From positions 1 to 12,000 of the forward strand of contig DASPWT010000195.1 of the NCBI GenBank assembly GCA_035637655.1: 12,000 nt of DNA, written 5' to 3'. This DNA is from VBDM01 sp035637655 (GTDB lineage Bacteria; Pseudomonadota; Gammaproteobacteria; Burkholderiales; SG8-39). Below, one piece after another: positions 6,321 to 12,000 of the stretch. The position numbers and the translations under genes are program-made. The notes under the pieces were generated by a model. The model was not told the DNA's origin. It saw nothing but the letters and a program-made list of their open reading frames with translations, and made no database searches. Every line of letters begins with the position of its first letter. The stretch's first letter is position 1.

Positions 6321-8947
6321 AAGCAGCACCGATGCGTGATCCAGCTCCCGTTCCAATTCGCCTCAGGGACTACGCGCCGCCCGCTTTCCTGATCGAGACC
6401 GTCGATCTCGACATCGAGTTGTTCGAGGATCACGCGCGCGTTCGCTCCCGTCTCGCTGTATCGCGCAATCCGAGGTCAACCGATCCGAGCGCACCGCTCG
6501 TGCTCGACGGGGAGGAGCTCGAATTCGAGTGGGCGAAGCTCGACGGCACGAAGCTCGCCGCCGGCGATTACTCGCTCGGAGTCGCGCATCTCGCCGTCGC
6601 GAAGGCGCCGGCGCGCTTCGTCCTGGAAACCGCATGCAGGACCACCCCGCGCAAGAACACCAAGCTCACGGGGCTGTACGCGGCGGAGAACGGGTTCTTC
6701 ACTCAGTGCGAGGCGGAAGGTTTCCGGCGAATCACGTATTTCATCGATCGGCCGGACGTGATGGCGAAGTATTCGGTGACGATCCACGCCGACCGCGAAA
6801 AGTATCCCGTGCTCCTGTCGAACGGCAACCTTGTCGCAGGCGGCGATGAAGCGGGTGCCCGCCAATGGGTGAAGTGGCGGGATCCCTTCCCCAAGCCTTG
6901 CTATCTTTTCGCCATGGTCGCGGCGAAGCTGGACAAGCTCGAGGACCAATTCGTCACGCGCTCGGGCCGGCGCGTGCGCCTCGCGGTCTACGTCGATCCG
7001 GGCAAGCTCGACCAGTGCGGCTTCGCCATGCAGGCGCTGAAGAAATCCATGAAGTGGGACGAGGACAGCTTCGGCCTCGAAGTCGACCTCGACAATTACT
7101 CGATCGTCGCCGTGGGCGACTTCAACATGGGGGCGATGGAAAACAAGGGCCTCAACGTCTTCAACACCAAGTACGTGCTCGCGCGGCCGGACACCGCCAC
7201 CGACGGCGACTACCTCGGCATCGACCGCGTGATCGCGCACGAGTATTTTCACAACTGGACCGGCAACCGCGTCACCTGCCGGGACTGGTTCCAGTTGTCG
7301 CTCAAGGAGGGGCTCACCGTGTTCCGCGACCAGGAGTTCGGCGCGGACATGTACTCGCGGGCGGTCGAGCGCATCCGCGAGGTGCGCGGCCTGCGCGGCG
7401 GGCAGTTCGCCGAGGACGCGGGGCCGATGGCGCATCCGGTGCGGCCGGCCTCCTACGTGGAGATCAACAATTTCTACACGAGCACCGTCTACGAGAAGGG
7501 CGCGGAAGTCGTGCGCATGATCCGCACGCTGATCGGCGCTCGGAATTTCCGCAAGGGCATGGACCTGTATTTTGCGCGGCACGACGGGCAGGCGGTGACC
7601 TGCGACGATTTCGTGCGGGCGATGGCCGATGCCGCGGGCGCCGACCTCTCGCAGTTCATGCGCTGGTACGACCAGGCGGGCACGCCCATCCTTGAAATCA
7701 AGGGCGAGCACGACGCAGCGGCGCGGCGCTATGCGTTGTCCGTGAAGCAATCCTGCCCGCCTACGCCGGGACAGGAAACGAAGCTGCCCTTCCACATCCC
7801 GTTCGCGGTCGGTTTGGTCGGGCCGGACGGCCGCGATCTTCTCGCCGAAGGCACGCGCGTCCTGTCGGTGAAGCAGCCGGAGGAGCGCTTCGTATTCGAA
7901 AATGTCCGCGCGAAACCGGTGCCTTCCCTGCTGCGCGATTTTTCCGCTCCGGTGATCGTAAGACACGATTACACGGAGGCCGAGCTCACGCATCTCATGG
8001 CGCACGATTCCGACGCCTTCAACCGCTGGGAGGCCGGCCAGCAGCTTGCGCTCGGCATCATGCTGCGCGGGATCGCCGCGGCGCAGGGCGGCCGCGCGCT
8101 CGAAGTGCCGCGCGCTTTCCCCGACGCGGCCGCGCGCGTGGTGGCGGATTCATCGAGGGATCCCGCGTTCGCGACCGAAATGCTCGCTCTGCCTTCGGAA
8201 AGCTACGTCGCCGAGCAGATGCCGGTCGTCGATCCGGACGCGATCCACGCGGTGCGCGAGGAGTTGAGGCGGCGCCTCGCCGCCGCGCTCAGGGAGGAAT
8301 TGCTCGCGGTCTACCGCGCGCGCCGGGTCGCGGGTCCCTACTCGCCCGATGCAGTCTCCGCCGGCAGGCGTGCGCTCAAGAACTCCGCGCTCGGGATTCT
8401 CATGGAGCTCGACGATGCCGGCATGCGCGTGCTATGCATGAAGCAGTTCGAGACCGCGGACAACATGACCGATGCGCTCGCGGCGCTTTCCATGCTCGCC
8501 AATTGCGACCGTCCCGAGCGGGCGCGGGCGCTGGAGGCCTTCTATGCGAAGTGGAAAGGCGAGCCGCTGGTGGTGGACAAGTGGCTCGCGGTGCAATCGA
8601 CGACCCGCTTGCCCTCGGCGCTCGCCGACGTGAAGCGCCTGATGACGCACCCGGCGTTCAACATCAGGAATCCCAACAAGGTCTACGCGTTGATCGGTGG
8701 ATTCGGCAGCAACCAGGTGCGCTTTCACGCAGCCGATGGCTCGGGCTACGCGTTCCTCGCCGAGCAGGTGATCGCGCTCGACGCGATCAACCCGCAGGTC
8801 GCCGCGCGCATGGCGCGCGGCTTCGACCGCTGGAGAAAGTTCGACGCCGGGCGCCAGGCGCACGCCCGGGCGGCGCTCGAGCGCATCCGCGAGGCGAAGG
8901 GCATCTCGAAAGGCGTGCTCGAGATCGTAAACCGCGCGCTCGCCTGA
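6317..8947 (+). CDS. pepN: Aminopeptidase N (M1 family zinc metallopeptidase)
   Basis: Cytoplasmic broad-specificity aminopeptidase that removes N-terminal residues in the late steps of protein turnover. At 876 residues it is close to E. coli PepN (870). The exopeptidase motif GAMEN is at 272-276 and the zinc site HEYFH at 308-312. E331 in SLKEGL supplies the third ligand, 23 residues after H308 as in E. coli. Y392 (VYEKGAEV) matches the transition-state tyrosine. Order: N-terminal beta domain to about 200, catalytic domain to about 450, small beta domain to about 555, helical C-terminal domain to the end. The start is uncertain. ATG 6317 overlaps the pirin stop as ATGA and has GGAGG (6311-6315) only one base upstream. 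ATG 6332 gives a length nearer to E. coli but is 16 bases from that site. Either way translation is probably coupled to pirin. The stop codon abuts the stop of the convergent thioesterase gene. Confidence 0.96.
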   Translation: MKAAPMRDPAPVPIRLRDYAPPAFLIETVDLDIELFEDHARVRSRLAVSRNPRSTDPSAPLVLDGEELEFEWAKLDGTKLAAGDYSLGVAHLAVAKAPARFVLETACRTTPRKNTKLTGLYAAENGFFTQCEAEGFRRITYFIDRPDVMAKYSVTIHADREKYPVLLSNGNLVAGGDEAGARQWVKWRDPFPKPCYLFAMVAAKLDKLEDQFVTRSGRRVRLAVYVDPGKLDQCGFAMQALKKSMKWDEDSFGLEVDLDNYSIVAVGDFNMGAMENKGLNVFNTKYVLARPDTATDGDYLGIDRVIAHEYFHNWTGNRVTCRDWFQLSLKEGLTVFRDQEFGADMYSRAVERIREVRGLRGGQFAEDAGPMAHPVRPASYVEINNFYTSTVYEKGAEVVRMIRTLIGARNFRKGMDLYFARHDGQAVTCDDFVRAMADAAGADLSQFMRWYDQAGTPILEIKGEHDAAARRYALSVKQSCPPTPGQETKLPFHIPFAVGLVGPDGRDLLAEGTRVLSVKQPEERFVFENVRAKPVPSLLRDFSAPVIVRHDYTEAELTHLMAHDSDAFNRWEAGQQLALGIMLRGIAAAQGGRALEVPRAFPDAAARVVADSSRDPAFATEMLALPSESYVAEQMPVVDPDAIHAVREELRRRLAAALREELLAVYRARRVAGPYSPDAVSAGRRALKNSALGILMELDDAGMRVLCMKQFETADNMTDALAALSMLANCDRPERARALEAFYAKWKGEPLVVDKWLAVQSTTRLPSALADVKRLMTHPAFNIRNPNKVYALIGGFGSNQVRFHAADGSGYAFLAEQVIALDAINPQVAARMARGFDRWRKFDAGRQAHARAALERIREAKGISKGVLEIVNRALA

Positions 8948-9370
8948 CTACCGCGCGCGTTCACGCACCATCGCGACCTTGTCCTGCACGCGCACGTCGA
9001 ATCGTGCCACGTTGACGACCATGCGCTCGTGGGTGCCGTCGCCGATCGGTTCTTTTTCGTCGTTCACTGCCACGCGGAAGGTGACCGTGCGGCCTTCCAC
9101 CTTGACGACCTCGACCTCCGCGCGCACGCGCATGCCCACCGGCGTCGCGGCGAAGTGGCGGATATCGAGGCGCGTGCCGAGCGACTGATGCCCCGCGGGG
9201 AGCAGGCGCTCGATCGCGACGAGCGCCGCCGCCTCGATCACGTTGATCATGACGGGCGTCGCCAGCACGTGCACGCGTCCGCTGCCCACGCGCGGCGCGG
9301 TGTGCTCCTCGCCCACGACCAGCTCCGCGGTGCCTTTCAGACCGGGCTTCAGGTTGTCTGTCGAGCTCAT
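8948..9370 (-). CDS. FlK-like hotdog thioesterase (paralogue A)
   Basis: Small hotdog-fold protein of 140 residues, predicted to hydrolyse an acyl-CoA thioester in the cytoplasm. It aligns by eye with the fluoroacetyl-CoA thioesterase FlK. The catalytic triad Thr42/Glu50/His76 of FlK appears as T38, E46 and H72 (ATPVMINVIE and RHFAATPVG), each offset by the same four residues. The block SLGTRLDIRHFAATPVGM and the late GDGTHERMVVNV are also typical. The ATG has GGAGAA four bases upstream (9375-9380 on the + strand). Most family members are annotated only as thioesterases, and nothing here shows fluoroacetate use, so the substrate is unknown. It is divergent from a second family member 42 bp away. 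Confidence 0.88.
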   Translation of the reverse strand: MSSTDNLKPGLKGTAELVVGEEHTAPRVGSGRVHVLATPVMINVIEAAALVAIERLLPAGHQSLGTRLDIRHFAATPVGMRVRAEVEVVKVEGRTVTFRVAVNDEKEPIGDGTHERMVVNVARFDVRVQDKVAMVRERAR

Positions 9371-9412
9371 CGGGTTCTCCAGCGGGCATAATAACGCCGG
9401 AAGGAATTAGCG
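9371..9412. promoter_or_regulatory. 42-bp bidirectional region between two thioesterase genes
   Basis: It holds both ribosome-binding sites: GGAAGGA (9399-9405) for the + gene and GGAGAA (minus strand, 9375-9380) for the - gene. The central GCATAATAACG contains CATAAT (9387-9392) on the + strand and TATTAT (9388-9393) on the - strand, each near the -10 consensus. Initiation in both directions may therefore use the same few bases. No convincing -35 box was found; any would lie within the opposite coding sequence. Confidence 0.4.
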
Positions 9413-9814
9413 ATGAAACCTACTTTGAAGCCGGGCCTTGCCGCCACGAAAAAACTCACCGTTGACGAGCCTCGCGTCATCAATTTCATGGGCGAGGACT
9501 GCCGCGTCTACGCCACTCCGCGCATCATCAGCGACGTCGAGTACACGTGCAGGGACTTCCTGCTCGGACACCTCGACCCGGGCGAGGACTCAGTCGGAAC
9601 CAAAGTGAACTGGGAGCACGTGGGCCCTGCGCTGCTCGGCGCCGAAATCACGATCTCCATCAAGCTCACGAATGTCGATGGCAGGCGCGTGAGCTTCGAG
9701 GCGACAGTCAACGACGGCCCTGACGCGGTCGCGCGCGGCACGCACGAGCGTTTCGTCGTCGACGTGCAGAAGGTGCGCGAGCGGCTGCTGAAAAAGATGG
9801 CGCGACGGAGCTGA
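9413..9814 (+). CDS. FlK-like hotdog thioesterase (paralogue B)
   Basis: Hotdog-fold protein of 133 residues from the same family as its divergent neighbour. Shared features are the opening LKPGL, the ATP block, the SVGTK block, and the late RGTHERFVVDV. The triad is kept with FlK spacing: T35, E43 and H69 (ATPRIISDVE and NWEHVGP). The sequence around the triad differs markedly from paralogue A (WEHVGPALLG instead of RHFAATPVGM, acidic SDVEYTCRDF helix), which suggests a different acyl group. The ATG has a clear GGAAGGA site seven bases upstream. Substrate unknown. Confidence 0.87.
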   Translation: MKPTLKPGLAATKKLTVDEPRVINFMGEDCRVYATPRIISDVEYTCRDFLLGHLDPGEDSVGTKVNWEHVGPALLGAEITISIKLTNVDGRRVSFEATVNDGPDAVARGTHERFVVDVQKVRERLLKKMARRS

Positions 9815-9829
9815 CGTGCGCGTCCACGG

Positions 9830-9846
9830 CGGCAACTGAGCCGTTT
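9830..9846 (+). terminator. Weak possible terminator after thioesterase B
   Basis: CGGC (9830-9833) pairs with GCCG (9840-9843) around a 6-base loop, followed by only three T residues. It lies in the 45-bp gap between two convergent genes, where a terminator would be expected. The short stem and T-run make it doubtful. Confidence 0.25.
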
Positions 9847-9859
9847 CGATCCCGGCCGG

Positions 9860-10624
9860 TCACGACGCGCGCTTCTTCAGCGCATCGAGCAGCGGCGTGA
9901 TCAGATCCATCGGCACCGGGAACACGATCGTCGAGGTCTTGTCGCCGGCGATGTTGCTCAAGGTCTGCAGGTAGCGCAGCTGCATCGCCTCGGCCTGCTT
10001 CGAGAGCATCTGCGCCGCCTGCAGGAGTTTTTCCGAGGCCTGCAACTCGCCCTCGGCGTGAATCACCTTGGCGCGCCGTTCGCGCTCGGCTTCCGCCTGG
10101 CGTGCGATCGCGCGCACCATCGTCTCGTTCAGGTCCACGTCCTTGATCTCGACGTTCGACACTTTGATGCCCCAGGTCTCGGTCTGCGCGTCGAGCGTCT
10201 TCTGGATGTCGAGGTTAAGCTGCTCGCGCTCGGCCAGCAGCGCGTCGAGCTCGTGCTTGCCGAGCACCGCGCGCAGCGTCGTCTGCGCCAGCAGGTTTGT
10301 GGCGGTGAGGAAGTCGGCCACCTGGATCACTGCTTTCTGCGGATCAATGACGCGGAAATACACGACGGCGTTCACCTTCACCGAGACGTTGTCGCGCGTG
10401 ATCACGTCCTGCGGCGGCACGTCGAGCACCACGGTGCGCAGGTCCATTTTCACCATCTGCTGGATCACGGGGATGAGAATGAACCATCCCGGCCCCTTCA
10501 CCGCCCAGTAGCGCCCGAGGTTGAACACCACGCCGCGCTCGTACTCGCGCAGGATCCTGAAAGCCCATACCAGCAGGATGACGAGGACCAGCAGCGCGCC
10601 GAAAAGAAAACTGAACATGATCAA
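9860..10624 (-). CDS. Slipin (stomatin-like SPFH/band 7 membrane protein)
   Basis: Membrane-associated scaffold protein of 254 residues. It has one N-terminal membrane segment (about 3-23), then the SPFH/band 7 domain (about 25-175, with EYERGVVFNLGRY, KGPGWFILIP and QDVITRDNVSVKVNAVVYFRV). An Ala/Glu/Arg-rich coiled coil (about 172-222) and a hydrophobic C-terminal stretch STIVFPVPMDLI (231-242) follow. Such proteins oligomerise and organise membrane microdomains. It lies 22 bp after nfeD in the same operon, the classic slipin arrangement. In Pyrococcus the NfeD protease cleaves the stomatin near its hydrophobic C-terminus, and the stretch at 231-242 is the corresponding place here. Start: GGAGG is 3 bases before ATG 10624 but 9 bases before ATG 10618 (codon 3), so the real start may be two codons later. 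Confidence 0.93.
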   Translation of the reverse strand: MIMFSFLFGALLVLVILLVWAFRILREYERGVVFNLGRYWAVKGPGWFILIPVIQQMVKMDLRTVVLDVPPQDVITRDNVSVKVNAVVYFRVIDPQKAVIQVADFLTATNLLAQTTLRAVLGKHELDALLAEREQLNLDIQKTLDAQTETWGIKVSNVEIKDVDLNETMVRAIARQAEAERERRAKVIHAEGELQASEKLLQAAQMLSKQAEAMQLRYLQTLSNIAGDKTSTIVFPVPMDLITPLLDALKKRAS

Positions 10625-10646
10625 CCTCCGTTCATGGGAGCCTTTA

Positions 10647-11996
10647 TCAGGGCTCGGGCACGACCTCGAGAAGCGAGCCCTGCATTGCGACGACGCGCAC
10701 GCGCTGGCCCGTCTTGAGTGGCGCGGCGCTGCGGATGCGCCAGGTCTCGCCGTGGATGCGCGCCCAGCCTTCCTGCTCGAAGTCCTCGAGCGCCTGACCG
10801 GTGCTGCCGAGCAGCTCTTCGCGCCCGCTCACGACCGGACGCCGATGCGATTTCACGGCCATGCCGACGACCAGGAACAGGAACGCGGCGCTCCCGGCGG
10901 CGAGGCCGAGCACGAGCGAGAAGGGAACGCCGAACCCGGGAACGTCGGTATCGATGAGGATCACCGAGCCGACCACGAAGGCGATCGCCCCGCCGATTCC
11001 GAGCGATCCGTACGCGGGGAAAAACAGTTCCCCCACCATGAAGGCGATGCCCACGAGCATGAGCGCGAGTCCGGCGTAGTTCACCGGCAGCAGGTGAAAC
11101 GCGTAGAGCGCGATCAGCACGCAGATCGCGCCGACGACGCCGGGAAACACGAGGCCGGGGTTGGAAAACTCGAATACCAGAGCGTAGATCCCCAGCAGGA
11201 TGAGGACATAGGCGATGCTCGGATCGGTGATGACCGACAGGAACCGCGTGCGCCAGTCGGGCTCCACCGCGGTCGCGACGACCTCCGCGGTCCGCAGCAC
11301 GCGCTCCGTATCCGACACCTTCAGCTTGCGGCCGTCCAGCCGCTTGAGCAGATCGGGCACATCCTCGGCGACGAGGTCGATGACTTTCATCTTGAGCGCC
11401 TCGGACGCAGACAGGCTCACGGCCTCCCGCACGGCGCGCTCGGCCCATTCGGCGTTGCGGCCACGCATCTGCGCGAGGCTCCGGATGTACGCCGAAGCGT
11501 CGTTCACCTGCTTGCGGGTCATCGTGCTCGAGGTGCCGCCGCCTTCGCCTTTTCCGGTCTTGCCGGCTTTTCCGTCGGCCTTGCCGTTCTCGTCCTGGGC
11601 GCCCCCGCCGGGGGCCCCGATGGCAACGGGGGTTGCCGCGCCGAGGTTGGTCGCCGGCGCCATCGCCGCGATATGGCTCGCGTAAAGAATGTAGGTGCCG
11701 GCGCTCGCCGCGCGCGCCCCGCCCGGCGCGACGAAGGCGGCCACCGGCACGGAAGAGGCGAGGAGATCCTTGATGATGGCGCGCATCGAAGTGTCCAGGC
11801 CGCCCGGCGTGTCCATCTGCAGCACCACCAGCTGCGCGCCCTGCTTCCCGGCTTGCTCGACTCCGCGGTGAACGTAATCGGCGACCGCCGGCCCGATGGC
11901 GCCGTTGATCGTGAGCAGGACAACCGGGGGCCCCGGCGCCCACGCCAGGACGGGCGACAGCGCCCACAGTGCGAGCAAGACCTTAAGCCAGCGCAA
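10647..11996 (-). CDS. nfeD: Full-length NfeD: membrane ClpP-like serine protease with OB-fold tail
   Basis: Protein of 449 residues with a signal peptide or N-terminal membrane anchor (about 1-20). A ClpP-like protease domain (about 24-240) follows, with the nucleophile S98 in RAASAGTYI, the oxyanion region MDTPGGLDTS (61-70), and probable dyad Lys K162 in RKQVNDASAYIRSLA. The C-terminal half has about five hydrophobic membrane stretches (roughly 258-277, 282-300, 306-326, 331-348, 357-381) and an NfeD OB-fold at about 388-447. A Gly/Lys-rich low-complexity linker (about 128-157) separates the two catalytic residues. It precedes the slipin gene by 22 bp, and slipins are known NfeD substrates/partners. 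The assigned start is a TTG five bases inside the window edge. The frame is open to the edge, so the true start may lie outside. Confidence 0.9.
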   Translation of the reverse strand: MRWLKVLLALWALSPVLAWAPGPPVVLLTINGAIGPAVADYVHRGVEQAGKQGAQLVVLQMDTPGGLDTSMRAIIKDLLASSVPVAAFVAPGGARAASAGTYILYASHIAAMAPATNLGAATPVAIGAPGGGAQDENGKADGKAGKTGKGEGGGTSSTMTRKQVNDASAYIRSLAQMRGRNAEWAERAVREAVSLSASEALKMKVIDLVAEDVPDLLKRLDGRKLKVSDTERVLRTAEVVATAVEPDWRTRFLSVITDPSIAYVLILLGIYALVFEFSNPGLVFPGVVGAICVLIALYAFHLLPVNYAGLALMLVGIAFMVGELFFPAYGSLGIGGAIAFVVGSVILIDTDVPGFGVPFSLVLGLAAGSAAFLFLVVGMAVKSHRRPVVSGREELLGSTGQALEDFEQEGWARIHGETWRIRSAAPLKTGQRVRVVAMQGSLLEVVPEP

Positions 11997-12000
11997 GATT

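Noticed and set aside
6476..8005. Open antisense frame of 509 codons on the - strand
   Set aside because: It is opposite the catalytic part of pepN, with no family resemblance and biased composition.
9851..9858. Palindrome CCGGCCGG after the slipin stop codon
   Set aside because: Short and self-complementary with no loop or T-run; expected by chance in this base composition.
10621..11967. Second long frame of 448 codons on the - strand over nfeD
   Set aside because: It is out of frame with the clear NfeD protein; its product is Arg-rich and unrecognisable.
1..12000. tRNA, rRNA, CRISPR array, transposase or attachment site
   Set aside because: Looked for characteristic repeats, cloverleaf-like stems and mobile-element genes; nothing found. 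Almost all bases are accounted for by protein genes.

Overview
This is a GC-rich chromosomal window, about two thirds G+C by eye, densely packed with ordinary-looking bacterial genes. Strong G/C bias at third codon positions, GTG/TTG starts, and the gene types (a UvrA with the variant Walker B context PTVGLHM, PepN, an NfeD/slipin pair, pirin, many PAS/GGDEF/EAL proteins) suggest a free-living proteobacterium, most likely a betaproteobacterium. That placement rests on remembered protein resemblance, not a search. I see no tRNA, rRNA, CRISPR array, insertion sequence, phage gene or plasmid function.

Layout: (1) 1-809 (+) is the 3' quarter of a uvrA-type excinuclease gene, with an intrinsic terminator at 828-849 that lies inside the 3' end of the convergent next gene. 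(2) 826-1272 (-) encodes a small orphan PAS-domain protein, followed by a relatively AT-rich 168-bp divergent intergenic region containing two inverted repeats. (3) 1441-8947 (+) is a four-gene same-strand block: a membrane-bound diguanylate cyclase with a TTG start, a PAS-PAS-GAF-GGDEF-EAL protein, a pirin-family bicupin, and aminopeptidase N. Pirin and pepN overlap by an ATGA. (4) 8948-9370 (-) and 9413-9814 (+) are two divergent paralogous hotdog thioesterases of the fluoroacetyl-CoA thioesterase (FlK) type. Both keep the Thr/Glu/His triad, and they share a 42-bp intergenic region. (5) 9860-11996 (-) is an nfeD-slipin operon encoding a membrane serine protease and its stomatin-like partner.

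How the genes may work together: the PAS orphan, the membrane cyclase and the bifunctional-looking GGDEF/EAL protein form a local c-di-GMP signalling cluster. NfeD and slipin form a known membrane protein pair. Pirin and PepN are joined by translation but have no obvious shared pathway.

I found no clear undescribed multi-gene system. The most interesting points are the divergent FlK-like pair, imperfect inverted repeats embedded in linker-coding parts of uvrA and of the cyclase gene, the orphan PAS protein beside the c-di-GMP genes, and a cyclase that lacks the product-inhibition site.
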